DNA of 64,000 nt from Bacteroidales bacterium (GCA_023229505.1 JALNZD010000012.1:27445-91444); one strand, 5' to 3'. Shown: positions 1-9,611, counted from the stretch's first letter. Numbers and translations are program-made. The notes: a model not told the origin generated them from the sequence alone.

Positions 1-1
1 T

Positions 2-2698
2 AAAATAAATTACTGTTCCAATAAGTTAAGAGCTGCAACATTTGGAAGAGGACTTTGGGAAGGTGACCTATTGCCATCTAATGGATATGATAATGAGAGA
101 ATTATTTCGGAAGATATTACGTGGGATGGGATTCAAGCAATGACAAAGGATTTGCGAATTACAAGTACAGGAAAACTAACAATTACTAACACATTGAGTA
201 TGCCTTATATGAGCAAAATTATTGTTGAGAGGGGAGGTGAACTTATTATAGATGGTGGTAAAATCACTAACAATTGTGAAAAAATGTGGAAAGGCATCCA
301 AGTTTGGGGAACAACAACTGCCTCCCAGTCCACATCCGGAGCACAAGGTAAAATTACAATTGAAAATGGAGGAACTATTGAAAATGCTATAATGGCAGTG
401 GTTCTTGCAAGAACCGATGGCCTAAAATATGCACCTGGTTACGAAGGTGGTATTATTCAGACAAATGACGCACATTTCATAAATAACAGAGCTGGTGTCA
501 GGTTTTTCCCATACCGAAATATGGTCTCCGGTGTTGAAATGGATAATCTCAGTTATTTTCATTTTACAGAATTCCTCACCAATGCTGAACTGGCTGATGA
601 AAGTGTACCTGAAAATTTCCTTTATTTATATGGCGTAAAAGGTATAAACGTTTATGGATGTAGCTTTACTAACTCCAGACCGGAAGAAGAAGCTTCAATG
701 AGTCACAGAGGGATTGGCATATATAGCGAAGATGCAGATTTTACTGTAACTGATTCCAGCTCATTTAGTAATTTGAATTATGGTATTAAGACTTTCGATC
801 TCACAACAACAAGAACTTTTGAAATTACTCATTCGGCTTTCATCAACAATATGACAGGTATTTATAGTAAAAATATTCATAATTCAGTCATTTTATTTAA
901 TGATTTTGATGTTTATTATATAAGTATATTCCATGGTCCGGACGATATTTTTGGTGGATTATATTTAGATAACTGCACAGGATACACTGTTGAGGAAAAT
1001 AATTTTTATAATGAGGACGAATATCCTTACCCAGATGAAATTCTTAGTATTGGAATTACGGTTAACAATTCGAAAGACAATTTGAATATGATCTACCGTA
1101 ACACTTTTAACCTCTTACATATGGGCATACTGGCACAAAATAGAAACAGGGGAACCTCTAATTTTACAGGATTAAAGTTGAAATGTAATATTTGTACCGA
1201 TAACCGGGGCGATTTTGCTGTGACAGCGGATACGGCATCGGCAAACAAGGGAATTTCAATTTATCAAGGGGCGTATATTTATGGCGATGAAACTGCACCT
1301 GCTGGGAATTTATTTTCTCATGCTAACAATAATAACCCATACAGTGATTTTAATAATACCTTATCCCGGCAATGGATTTATTATTTCCATCATGATAGTC
1401 TATCTCCTCAAGATGCATGGATTCCTTTTTATCATCAAAATATCACGCATTATGGATACATTCGTTATACTACTTATGATGATGTTTGTCCTCCTAATTT
1501 TAGTTTCGGAGGTGGGCAGTTAAAATCTGAACCTATTGTGATGGATGAAGAAGAACTTATAGCAAGAATGTCTTTGATGGAGAATTTGAGAGATTCAACT
1601 GCAAATGTACTCAGTCTATGGATTGATGCCGGGAATACTCCGGAATTGAATTATGAAGTTGAGTTTTCTACTCCTGAAGAATCACTTGAAATTTATGATG
1701 AGCTTATGGCAGATTCCCCTTATCTTTCTGACACTGTTCTATCCACAAGTATTGCAAAGGAAGAAGTTTTGGTCAATGCTATGATCAGGGATATTATGGT
1801 GGCTAATCCTCATGGCGTAAAGAAAGAAGAGTTGATTGAAGCTCTTGAACAAAGAGTGCCTCCATTACCAGAATACATGATGGCAGAGATCATGGCAGGA
1901 TTGGATTCTATAGCGTTAAAGGAACAACGTGAAAGTGAGATTGCCTGGTATGAACAAGAACGAGCCTTAGCATTCAATAAGCTCATGAAAATTTATTTGG
2001 CAGAAGATATTTCAACTTCAGCAGAAGACAGTATCATTTCATTGATTACAAATCATGGGAACTTAAATAACAATTATTACCTGGCAACCAGATACCTGGA
2101 GCAAGGAAATATTTCAAATGCGTTTACAGTCCTCACTAGCTTACCAAATCAATTTGTGATGGATTCGGAACAGGAAATTGAACACCAGGATTACCTGACA
2201 TTATTTACAATGGTTAGCAATATTACACAGCAGGGCAAGCCATTGGATTCTCTTGATAATACATCACGCCAGGTTCTGTATCAAATGGCTGAGAATGATT
2301 CACGACCGGCAATCATGGCTCAAAATATTCTGCAACACATTGATTCTGCCAGCTATCCTGAAGTTTATATTTTACCGGCATCTGGTCCTGTTTTAAGAAG
2401 ATATGATGCTGAGAATCCAAATTTTAATACTGGTTTGGATCATGAAAATGTTTTCAAAGTCTATCCAAATCCATGTAATGATTATTTCATTATGGAATAT
2501 TATTTTGAAATAATTCCAGGACAAGCATCTTATTCAATCAGTGATCCATCAGGAAGGATTATCGAAGAAGGACTTATTGAAGGTCAGCAAAATCAACTTA
2601 TTAGAAGGACTTCTTCCTATAGTTCAGGCCTATATACCATCAAATTAAATATCAATGGCAAATTAGAGAAAGCATTGAAATTAAATGTAATAAGGTAA
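2..2698 (+). CDS. Secreted right-handed beta-helix protein with T9SS sorting domain (5' end outside window)
   Basis: The frame is open back to base 2 with no start before the left edge, so this is the 3' part of a longer gene. The first ~480 visible residues are Asn/Gly-rich with short repeating turns (such as NNRAGVRFF and NNMTGIYS), typical of parallel beta-helix (pectate-lyase/NosD-like) folds. Then follows a long, mostly helical, acidic segment (about residues 500-790) resembling no family I know. The last ~80 residues are a T9SS type A domain with the motif VYPNPCNDYF and a terminal beta strand. Known for such domains: export across the outer membrane by the type IX system, then removal of the domain. 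Function is unknown; adhesion or polysaccharide binding is a guess. Confidence 0.85.
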   Translation, partial: KINYCSNKLRAATFGRGLWEGDLLPSNGYDNERIISEDITWDGIQAMTKDLRITSTGKLTITNTLSMPYMSKIIVERGGELIIDGGKITNNCEKMWKGIQVWGTTTASQSTSGAQGKITIENGGTIENAIMAVVLARTDGLKYAPGYEGGIIQTNDAHFINNRAGVRFFPYRNMVSGVEMDNLSYFHFTEFLTNAELADESVPENFLYLYGVKGINVYGCSFTNSRPEEEASMSHRGIGIYSEDADFTVTDSSSFSNLNYGIKTFDLTTTRTFEITHSAFINNMTGIYSKNIHNSVILFNDFDVYYISIFHGPDDIFGGLYLDNCTGYTVEENNFYNEDEYPYPDEILSIGITVNNSKDNLNMIYRNTFNLLHMGILAQNRNRGTSNFTGLKLKCNICTDNRGDFAVTADTASANKGISIYQGAYIYGDETAPAGNLFSHANNNNPYSDFNNTLSRQWIYYFHHDSLSPQDAWIPFYHQNITHYGYIRYTTYDDVCPPNFSFGGGQLKSEPIVMDEEELIARMSLMENLRDSTANVLSLWIDAGNTPELNYEVEFSTPEESLEIYDELMADSPYLSDTVLSTSIAKEEVLVNAMIRDIMVANPHGVKKEELIEALEQRVPPLPEYMMAEIMAGLDSIALKEQRESEIAWYEQERALAFNKLMKIYLAEDISTSAEDSIISLITNHGNLNNNYYLATRYLEQGNISNAFTVLTSLPNQFVMDSEQEIEHQDYLTLFTMVSNITQQGKPLDSLDNTSRQVLYQMAENDSRPAIMAQNILQHIDSASYPEVYILPASGPVLRRYDAENPNFNTGLDHENVFKVYPNPCNDYFIMEYYFEIIPGQASYSISDPSGRIIEEGLIEGQQNQLIRRTSSYSSGLYTIKLNINGKLEKALKLNVIR

Positions 2699-2744
2699 GT
2701 GTTTAAATTCCAATCAATTAAAATTTAATATTTTCTAAATTTTT

Positions 2745-2778
2745 AAACCCTGCTGTAATAGGCAGGGTTTTATTGTTA
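2745..2778 (+). terminator. Rho-independent terminator after the beta-helix gene
   Basis: A perfect 9-bp stem (AAACCCTGC at 2745-2753 with GCAGGGTTT at 2762-2770) has an 8-base loop and is followed by a T-rich run. It starts 46 bases after the stop codon of the beta-helix gene and separates it from the next secreted-protein gene. Confidence 0.8.
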
Positions 2779-2868
2779 TCAGTTCACAAAATATTATTAT
2801 TGGGTTGATCAGCAAGTTATTGAAGGATTTACATTATTTTTATTGAAAAATTGTTCAAAAAAGGAAAT

Positions 2869-4398
2869 ATGAAAAAGTTCATATTTTTATTTATATTGTT
2901 CTTTGGATTATTTGACTTAAAAGGCCAATACACTTACTTTAACAACCGCTTTAACAATGATAACTGGAGCGCAGCATTGAGTATTCTTGAAACGGAATCA
3001 GGGTATGTTATTAGTGGAGTTAGTGGTGTGGTTTCCAATGATTATATTTTTAAAAGAATTGTCCTTACTTCCATTGATGACCAGGGAAACCAGTTATGGT
3101 GGAAAACTTACGGAGAAGATTTCCACAATTATTATGCCGGTGGAATACGGGGATGTATTAGTACATCCGATGGTGGATTTGTTATAAGTGGGAGTATAGA
3201 AGATTCTATTAGAGATGTCGGATTATTGATAAAATTTGATGAAAATGGCGATTCACTCTGGTCCAGAATTTATGGTGATTCTGCCTCGATTGATTATACA
3301 GCTACCATTTTTACGGTTTGTGAACAATTACCTGATAATGGATTTCTCATTACTGGTTATGTACATGTATCAGGAGATGATGATGATATATTACTCATAA
3401 GGACTGATAATCTTGGAAATATAAAATGGTTTCATACATATGGTCAACTACATTGGTTAGATGCTGGTTATTCCTTAATCCCATTGCCCGAAGGTAATTT
3501 TTTAATCGGATTAGATAGGCAACAAGTTGGAAATAACACTTCAAGGGATCCAGGTCTTCTCAAAGTTGATAGTCTTGGAAACCAAATTTGGATTAAATAT
3601 TATGGAGGTATCTATGATGATGGACACTCCGTCGTTATACTATCACAAGATGGTAATTACCTTGTTGGAAGTACATATGCCGTGTCACAACCCCATCCGG
3701 ATTACCCGGATCTTAAGGTTTGGATATTTAAAACAGATACCGCAGGAAATGTTATATGGGAAAGGAAATATAGTGATACGACATTTCTGGGGTGGTGTTC
3801 TACAATAGAGGAACTGGGCGATGGAAGTATTATCGTTTCTGGAACAGGTGCTTTTGCTGACGGATTTGGTAATTATGGTTGGATATTAAAAACAAAGGAA
3901 AATGGTGATAGTATCTGGATGAGGCGATACAGTTATTATCCTACATTTGAAAACCACCTTAATGATCTCAGGATCACATCCGATAATGGAATAATCATTA
4001 CAGGTATGGCTTTAGGTGATCCCGAATGGGAGCAATCCATCTGGGTGCAGAAATTGGACAGCATTGGCTGTGATTCATCAGGTTGTGATACAACTGTCGG
4101 AATTCATGAAGAGCATGGGGGCATGGAGGCATGGGAGCATGGGATCTTGGAGTTGTGGCCAAATCCTGCATCAGACTGGATTCACATTATATTCCGGGAA
4201 AACAGGCCGAATTGGTTATCTAATAGAGATTTGGAAATATTCAATGTGTTTGGAAAACTTGTGGATAGAGTTAAAGTGCCGATGATTACGGAATCGTATG
4301 ATTTTAATGTTTCAAACCTTCCCCAGGGTCTCTATCTCCTGGTTATACGTGAAAGACAAAAAGTCGTTTATACCGGAAAGTTTTTGATTGCAAGGTAA
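2869..4398 (+). CDS. Secreted beta-propeller-like repeat protein with T9SS sorting domain
   Basis: The ATG at 2869 is chosen over an in-frame TTG at 2851 because it starts a clean signal peptide (MKKFIFLFILFFGLFDLKG) and has AAAGGA just upstream. About seven repeats of roughly 50-60 residues follow, each with phrases like SDGGFVISGS, DNGFLITGY or DGNYLVGST followed by a Trp-rich strand. This is the pattern of delta-60/propeller-like T9SS proteins. The C-terminus has the sorting motif LWPNPASDWIHI and ends KFLIAR. The linker before this motif (HGGMEAWEHG) is encoded by a four-unit 8-bp DNA repeat, listed separately. Exported by signal peptidase and the type IX system; ligand or role unknown. 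Confidence 0.85.
   Translation: MKKFIFLFILFFGLFDLKGQYTYFNNRFNNDNWSAALSILETESGYVISGVSGVVSNDYIFKRIVLTSIDDQGNQLWWKTYGEDFHNYYAGGIRGCISTSDGGFVISGSIEDSIRDVGLLIKFDENGDSLWSRIYGDSASIDYTATIFTVCEQLPDNGFLITGYVHVSGDDDDILLIRTDNLGNIKWFHTYGQLHWLDAGYSLIPLPEGNFLIGLDRQQVGNNTSRDPGLLKVDSLGNQIWIKYYGGIYDDGHSVVILSQDGNYLVGSTYAVSQPHPDYPDLKVWIFKTDTAGNVIWERKYSDTTFLGWCSTIEELGDGSIIVSGTGAFADGFGNYGWILKTKENGDSIWMRRYSYYPTFENHLNDLRITSDNGIIITGMALGDPEWEQSIWVQKLDSIGCDSSGCDTTVGIHEEHGGMEAWEHGILELWPNPASDWIHIIFRENRPNWLSNRDLEIFNVFGKLVDRVKVPMITESYDFNVSNLPQGLYLLVIRERQKVVYTGKFLIAR
4113..4144 (+). repeat. GCATGGAG-type octamer array inside a coding sequence
   Basis: Four successive 8-bp units are in exact phase: GCATGGGG, GCATGGAG, GCATGGGA, GCATGGGA. 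They lie inside the secreted-protein gene, just before the segment encoding the YPNP-like sorting motif, and are translated as part of the linker. The same octamer type recurs on the opposite strand at 55415-55454. Confidence 0.75.
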
Positions 4399-4587
4399 AT
4401 TGAAATTATTAGTTGTCAATTTCATTTAGCAATTAATAGTTGGTGGTAGTTGTTTACCTGAACTTAATATAAAAATAAGATTTTGAAATTGTCCTGTTTT
4501 TTAAGGTAAAGTCATAGCTTTCCGCAGCAATTGAGACCCAACGCCAAAATAAATCAGAATTACTGCTCTCCCGTCAGGTAATTCATG

Positions 4588-4595
4588 TAATTTTG
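4588..4595 (+). promoter_or_regulatory. Candidate Bacteroidota -7 box for korAB
   Basis: TAATTTTG matches the TAnnTTTG -7 consensus and lies 21 bases before the chosen ATG of korA. The -33 element is weak (CTG at 4563-4565, spacing 22). Transcript start would be only ~15 bases before the ATG, so this is a tentative call. Confidence 0.3.
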
Positions 4596-4616
4596 CCTGC
4601 TAAATATTTTTTTGTG

Positions 4617-6467
4617 ATGGATAATAAAAATCACCAGATCATTGAACTGGAGCATGTTGTGGTTAAACTTGCGGGTGATTCCGGCGACGGGATGCAACTG
4701 AGCGGATCACAGTTTTCTGATACAACTGCAATTGATGGGCACGACCTGGCAACTTTTCCTGATTACCCTGCAGAAATTCGCGCACCACAGGGAACTGTGG
4801 CCGGTGTATCCGGTTTCCAGCTTCATTTTGGGCAAATCAAGGTTGAAACACCGGGTGACCTGGCGGATGTGCTGATCGCATTGAATCCTGCCGCTCTCAA
4901 AGTTAATATGAAATGGGTCAAAACCGCAGCAACCATTATCGTTGATGTGGATAGTTTCGAACAGAAAGATATTGTTAAGGCAGGCTTTACGCAAAATCCA
5001 CTGGATGATGGAACCCTCGACGGGTATAAAGTGGTCAAAGCTCCCATTACCAGCCTGAGCCAGGCAACCTGCCTCGAACTGGGCCTTGATGCGAAATCGG
5101 CTGACAGGACCAAAAACCAGTTTGCTTTAGGCATGTTGTATTACCTGTTCAATAAAGATATTGACCTGGGGGAAAATTTCCTTGAAGAAAAATTCGGAAA
5201 GAAGCCACTGGTGTCGGAAGCAAATAAAGCAGTTCTCCGCGCGGGGTATCATTTTGCGGAGACCGTTGAAGAGTTTGATATCACTTACCGGCTCAAGCCC
5301 AGTGAAGATATGAAAGGCCGTTACCGTAACATGACCGGCAACATGGCAGTTGCCTGGGGCCTCATGGCGGCAGCGGAAAAAGCCGGACTTGAATTATTTC
5401 TGGGTTCATATCCTATAACCCCTGCTACTGAAATTTTGCATGAACTTGCCCATCGGAAACACCTTGGGGTTATAACACTTCAGGCAGAAGATGAGATTGC
5501 TGGGATAAACAGTGCCATCGGGGCTGCTTTTACGGGAAAACTGGCTGCCACATCTACTTCAGGCCCTGGTCTGGCATTGAAAAGTGAAGCTATAGGCTTA
5601 GCTATGATTACCGAATTGCCTTTAGTCATCATAGATGTTCAAAGAGGTGGCCCTTCTACTGGTTTGCCTACAAAACCCGAACAATCAGACCTTTTGCAGG
5701 CCCTGTTTGGCCGGAATGGCGAAAGCCCTGTAGTTGTAATGGCTGCCAGCACCCCTGCCAATTGCTTCGATTATGCCTTTATGGCAGCGAAAATCGCAGT
5801 GGAACATATGGTCCCTGTCATCCTGATGACTGATGGTTACCTTGCCAACGGCTCAGAACTCTGGAAAGTTACTAAAATGGCGGAGCTCCCAACGATCACC
5901 CCTCGATTTGTCAAAGATAATGATCCAAATTATAAACCTTACCTCAGGGATCCCGAAACCTTGGCCCGCTCATGGGCTATTCCCGGGCAGGAAGGACTAA
6001 GACACAGAATTGGCGGCCTGGAAAAGGAAGATGTGATCGGAACCGTTTCCCACGACCCGCTGAATCATCAGAAAATGGTGGGGCTCAGGCAGGAAAAGGT
6101 TTACAGGGTAGCCAATGTGATCCCGGAACTGGAAGTTTATGGCGAAAATACGGGCGATTTGCTGGTGGTCGGTTGGGGAGGTACTTATGGGCACCTTGTT
6201 TCGGCTGTGAAAGATTTGCAGACAGAAGGTAAAAGCATCAGCCTGGCACATTTTAATTACATTTACCCTCTTCCGAAAAACGCGGAACAAGTCCTGAAAG
6301 GGTTTAAAAAAATCGTTGTTTGCGAACTCAACAACGGGCAGTTCATATACTGGCTGAGGGCAATGTTTCCTCAATATCAATATCTTACCTATCACAAAAT
6401 CCAGGGATTGCCATTCATGATCAATGAGCTTAAATCGAAATTCAACGAAATTCTGAAGGAACACTGA
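4617..6467 (+). CDS. korA: 2-oxoglutarate:ferredoxin oxidoreductase, fused gamma-alpha subunit
   Basis: Cytoplasmic, CoA-dependent oxidative decarboxylation of 2-oxoglutarate to succinyl-CoA with ferredoxin as electron acceptor, or the reverse carboxylation. Residues ~10-200 form the gamma domain (GDSGDGMQLSGSQF, then AEIRAPQGTVAGVSGFQ). From ~235 the alpha (pyrimidine-binding) domain begins with LGSYPITPATEILHELA, followed by TSTSGPGLALKSEA and RGGPSTGLPTKPEQSDL. At 616 residues it has the usual length of the fused form. I chose ATG 4617; an in-frame TTG at 4593 and GTG at 4614 are possible, and there is no Shine-Dalgarno sequence. korB follows after one base. The exact 2-oxoacid cannot be proven from sequence, but the gamma-alpha fusion paired with this beta subunit is the Kor pattern. 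No ferredoxin gene lies nearby. Confidence 0.92.
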   Translation: MDNKNHQIIELEHVVVKLAGDSGDGMQLSGSQFSDTTAIDGHDLATFPDYPAEIRAPQGTVAGVSGFQLHFGQIKVETPGDLADVLIALNPAALKVNMKWVKTAATIIVDVDSFEQKDIVKAGFTQNPLDDGTLDGYKVVKAPITSLSQATCLELGLDAKSADRTKNQFALGMLYYLFNKDIDLGENFLEEKFGKKPLVSEANKAVLRAGYHFAETVEEFDITYRLKPSEDMKGRYRNMTGNMAVAWGLMAAAEKAGLELFLGSYPITPATEILHELAHRKHLGVITLQAEDEIAGINSAIGAAFTGKLAATSTSGPGLALKSEAIGLAMITELPLVIIDVQRGGPSTGLPTKPEQSDLLQALFGRNGESPVVVMAASTPANCFDYAFMAAKIAVEHMVPVILMTDGYLANGSELWKVTKMAELPTITPRFVKDNDPNYKPYLRDPETLARSWAIPGQEGLRHRIGGLEKEDVIGTVSHDPLNHQKMVGLRQEKVYRVANVIPELEVYGENTGDLLVVGWGGTYGHLVSAVKDLQTEGKSISLAHFNYIYPLPKNAEQVLKGFKKIVVCELNNGQFIYWLRAMFPQYQYLTYHKIQGLPFMINELKSKFNEILKEH

Positions 6468-6468
6468 T

Positions 6469-7503
6469 ATGACACCAGAAGAATCAAAGCAGGCTGTATA
6501 TACCCTCACAAGGGATGACTTTAAACCGGAAGGTACGGTTAAATGGTGTGCGGGATGCGGTGATTACGCTATTCTTGCTGCCATCCAGACAGTGCTCGTC
6601 GAACTGGGCGGCAGAAAAGAAGACATAGTCTTCGTTTCAGGGATAGGATGTTCTTCCCGTTTTCCATACTATATGAATACCTATGGCTTCCATGGCTTGC
6701 ATGGAAGAGGAGCGGCAATCGCCTCCGGAATCAAAATTGCCAATCCGAAATTACAGGTCTGGCATATAACCGGCGACGGCGATAGCATGGCTATTGGCGG
6801 TAATCACTTTATTCATACGATCAGGCGCAATATAGACATGAATATTGTGATCTTCAACAATAAGATTTATGGTCTCACTAAAGGCCAGTATTCACCTACT
6901 TCTCCCAGAGGCCTGGTGACGAAAAGCTCGCCCGAAGGCGTGATCGAGAATCCGTTTACCCCGGGAGAACTCGTGATGGGTTCACAGGGCACTTTCTTCG
7001 CCCGTGCTGTCGATACAGAGCCGAAGATGATGCGCGAGGTCCTGAAAGCAGCCGCATTGCATAAAGGAACATCAGTGGTGGAAATCCTTCAGAACTGCGT
7101 GATTTTCAATAATCAGATCCATGCCGCCATTACAAATAAAGAGACCAAAGATGATCACCAGATTTATCTTGAAGCAGGAAAGCCCATGATCTTTGGGAAA
7201 AACCAGGATAAAGGCCTGATCTTTAAGAATAATCAACTCCGGGTAGCCACCATTGGTGAAAAGGGAGTGAGAAGGGAGGATATTCTGGTCCATGACCCGA
7301 CTAACCCGGAAGATATGACCCATTATACCCTTGTCAGGATGGGATTGCCTGATTTCCCCGTTGCAATGGGCGTAATCCGGTCATGTGACTGCAACGAAGC
7401 TTATGACCAGTTGCTCGAGAAGCAAATGGAAGAAGCCAAAAGAAAAAGCAAAATCAAAAATATGGATGATTTGATTAATTCAGGTAATGTGCTGGACCTT
7501 TGA
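6469..7503 (+). CDS. korB: 2-oxoglutarate:ferredoxin oxidoreductase, beta subunit
   Basis: Thiamine-pyrophosphate-binding partner of korA. Residues ~24-34 read VKWCAGCGDYA, followed by GIGCSSRFPYYMNTYGFHGLH. The TPP/Mg site starts GDGDSMAIGGNHF and closes at FNNKIYGLTKGQ. The protein has no separate 4Fe-4S ferredoxin domain, as in two-subunit Kor enzymes. A GAAGGA sequence 8 bases before the ATG, inside the end of korA, and the one-base gap indicate translational coupling. At 344 residues it has the family length. Confidence 0.93.
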   Translation: MTPEESKQAVYTLTRDDFKPEGTVKWCAGCGDYAILAAIQTVLVELGGRKEDIVFVSGIGCSSRFPYYMNTYGFHGLHGRGAAIASGIKIANPKLQVWHITGDGDSMAIGGNHFIHTIRRNIDMNIVIFNNKIYGLTKGQYSPTSPRGLVTKSSPEGVIENPFTPGELVMGSQGTFFARAVDTEPKMMREVLKAAALHKGTSVVEILQNCVIFNNQIHAAITNKETKDDHQIYLEAGKPMIFGKNQDKGLIFKNNQLRVATIGEKGVRREDILVHDPTNPEDMTHYTLVRMGLPDFPVAMGVIRSCDCNEAYDQLLEKQMEEAKRKSKIKNMDDLINSGNVLDL

Positions 7504-7579
7504 TTATCTATTTTTTAAGAAATATTTTCAATAAGTTTTAATCATCCATTAGGAAAATATATTATTTTTACTGTCTATT

Positions 7580-7996
7580 TTGTCATTTAAATTGAAAAAC
7601 TTTTTAGTACTTTCGGTCGTAACAGTTTTAATTTTTCATAATGTTTTTGCATTATATGCTGAAGTATTTTTCTCCAGTGACACTCAATGGGAATCTACTT
7701 TTAAGGAAAATGAGCAACCTGATGTGCTGTCTTTTACAGAAGCACAATCTGATTTGATTGATCAATTTATTTTCGATTCAGAATTCAAAAACATCAACGC
7801 TAACATTACTGTTTTTGAGGAACACAGGAATCTGAATTCTGAAATTAAATTCAACTCGGGCCATGTGATGTCTCTCACCCTTCCGGAGTGTATTGCCGGA
7901 GTTAGCTTTAGTTCAATTCTTTCTACTTATTGTTTTTCTATACCAAATAGCTGTAAGCAGGCACTGCTTTGCAATTTATACAGCTTCAGGATTTAA
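7580..7996 (+). CDS. Hypothetical small exported protein, non-ATG start
   Basis: A 138-residue reading frame opens with a signal-peptide-like segment (LKNFLVLSVVTVLIFHNVFALYA) and then an acidic soluble region. There are several Cys near the end (PECIAG, STYCFS, NSCKQALLC). No ATG precedes the hydrophobic segment; TTG at 7580 or 7592 would be the start. I recognise no family. It sits alone between korB and exbB, 184 bases upstream of exbB. It could be a real secreted protein with a TTG start or a chance or decaying frame. Confidence 0.4.
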   Translation: MSFKLKNFLVLSVVTVLIFHNVFALYAEVFFSSDTQWESTFKENEQPDVLSFTEAQSDLIDQFIFDSEFKNINANITVFEEHRNLNSEIKFNSGHVMSLTLPECIAGVSFSSILSTYCFSIPNSCKQALLCNLYSFRI

Positions 7997-8012
7997 TCTT
8001 CCCAATTTTTTT

Positions 8013-8044
8013 TAATCTTCTTTAAAAGAAGAGATTAGGCTTTT
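8013..8044 (+). terminator. Possible terminator before exbB
   Basis: AATCTTCTTT pairs with AAAGAAGAGATT through a stem with a two-base bulge, followed by TTTT. It lies 17 bases after the small hypothetical frame. The stem is AT-rich, so the call is weak. Confidence 0.35.
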
Positions 8045-8180
8045 ATTCTGAGAGTCTGACATTTATTAGTGTTATGCTCAGGAATCGAAATTCAATTTTT
8101 ATCGGTATTTCCAAAGTCACCTTTTAGTTAAAGCAAATTAGTTTTTATTCTAACCATTTAAAAAATCTAAAATTATTACA

Positions 8181-8987
8181 ATGAAAAGAATGAATGAATT
8201 TTTTAGAAGTTTTCAGGGCGCATTTTCCGCATCAGTCATTCCAATTGCATTGGTAGTTGCGATTATTGTTTATATGACAGTGATGGGAGCACCATCTAAT
8301 TTTCAGGGCAATAACCCTGAAAATGCGCCAATACCTGGAAATTATCTTGGAGTAATTTATAAGGGAGGATTTATTGTTCCAATCTTAATGTGCCTGTTAC
8401 TCACCGTCATCACCTTCAGCATTGAACGATTTATAACCCTCAAAAAAGCTACCGGGAAGCTCAATGTACTGAAGTTTGTCAAGTACATCAAGAATATGCT
8501 TAACAGAAATCAGATCGATGATGCGATTGCAGCATGCGAAGATCAGAAGGGATCCGTAGCCAATGTCGTAAGATCAGCATTGATTAAATACCAGAATGTT
8601 GAACCCGAAGCAGCGATGAGCAAAGAACAAAAACTAATTGCCATACAAAAGGATGTCGAAGAGGCTACTTCTCTGGAATTGCCAAGCCTTGAGCAAAACC
8701 TTGTCATATTGGCTACGATTTCATCTATCGCAACATTGATGGGGCTGCTTGGGACAGTTCTTGGCATGATCAGAGCTTTTGCCGCTTTGGCCAATGCCGG
8801 TGCACCTGACTCGGTCGCATTGGCTACAGGTATTTCAGAAGCTTTGATTAACACGGCCTTTGGTATTGCTACAGCAGCTCTCGCTGTTATCATGTATAAC
8901 TATTATACCAATAAAATCGATAAATTAATCTACAGTATTGATGAAGCTGGTTTCACGATCGTTCAGACTTACGCTGCACGCCATTGA
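8181..8987 (+). CDS. exbB: ExbB/TolQ/MotA-family proton channel protein
   Basis: Inner-membrane stator that uses the proton gradient to energise TonB. Four hydrophobic segments are seen: ~17-37, ~64-86 (GGFIVPILMCLLLTVITF), ~175-203 (ending GLLGTVLGMIRAFAAL, the conserved proton-path helix with Thr) and ~215-240 (INTAFGIATAALAVIMY). A cytoplasmic loop lies between the second and third. The N-terminal extra membrane segment and the length (268) are typical of Bacteroidota ExbB. It is first in the operon exbB-exbD-exbD-tonB; the next gene begins 21 bases after the stop. Confidence 0.93.
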   Translation: MKRMNEFFRSFQGAFSASVIPIALVVAIIVYMTVMGAPSNFQGNNPENAPIPGNYLGVIYKGGFIVPILMCLLLTVITFSIERFITLKKATGKLNVLKFVKYIKNMLNRNQIDDAIAACEDQKGSVANVVRSALIKYQNVEPEAAMSKEQKLIAIQKDVEEATSLELPSLEQNLVILATISSIATLMGLLGTVLGMIRAFAALANAGAPDSVALATGISEALINTAFGIATAALAVIMYNYYTNKIDKLIYSIDEAGFTIVQTYAARH

Positions 8988-9008
8988 TCATGATAAATAC
9001 GCTACCAA

Positions 9009-9611
9009 ATGACAAAGGTTAAACTTCCCAGGAAAAGCACTGCTATCGATATGACGGCAATGTGTGACGTGGCATTCCTTCTGCTTACGTTTTTCATGCT
9101 TACTTCGAATTTCACACAAAAGGAACCCGTTATGGTTAATACGCCATCTTCGATTTCAGAAATAAAAATTCCTGAACGAAATATCATGACTATTCTTATA
9201 GATAAGTCAGGCAAGCTATTTTTCGGTATCGACGGCCAGGAAAAAAGGATTGATCTGCTCAAAAAAATGGGCGAAGCCTATTCCTTCTCATTTACCGATG
9301 CGGAATTAAAAGAATTCAGTCTGATAAACCGCTTTGGTGTGCCCATTCAACAAATGAAAGCATTCCTTGCATTAAAGCCTGCCGACCAGGATCTTCAGGA
9401 AAATGCCTTGGGCATTCCTTATGATTCGCTGGATAACCAGTTTAAGAATTGGGTAAGGTTTTCTCGTATTGTTAACCCTCAGTTAAGGATTGCAATAAAG
9501 GCGGATCAAGCCCTGGCTTATCCTGTCATCAAAAATGTTATGAATACTCTCCAGGACCTTGATGAGAATAGGTACAACCTGATCACAAGCCTGGAACAAA
9601 CTCCGGAATAA
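9009..9611 (+). CDS. exbD: ExbD biopolymer transport protein, first copy
   Basis: One N-terminal membrane helix with the ExbD signature (DMTAMCDVAFLLLTFFML); the Asp in CDVAF is the expected proton-carrying residue. The remainder (~45-200) is a periplasmic domain, with an insert compared with the ~140-residue enterobacterial ExbD. Works with ExbB and TonB to drive outer membrane receptors. It is followed after 20 bases by a second, different ExbD; paired ExbD subunits are common in this phylum. Confidence 0.92.
   Translation: MTKVKLPRKSTAIDMTAMCDVAFLLLTFFMLTSNFTQKEPVMVNTPSSISEIKIPERNIMTILIDKSGKLFFGIDGQEKRIDLLKKMGEAYSFSFTDAELKEFSLINRFGVPIQQMKAFLALKPADQDLQENALGIPYDSLDNQFKNWVRFSRIVNPQLRIAIKADQALAYPVIKNVMNTLQDLDENRYNLITSLEQTPE

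Noticed and set aside
5997..6509. 170-codon minus-strand frame over korA
   Set aside because: Antisense to conserved korA/korB; no family resemblance.
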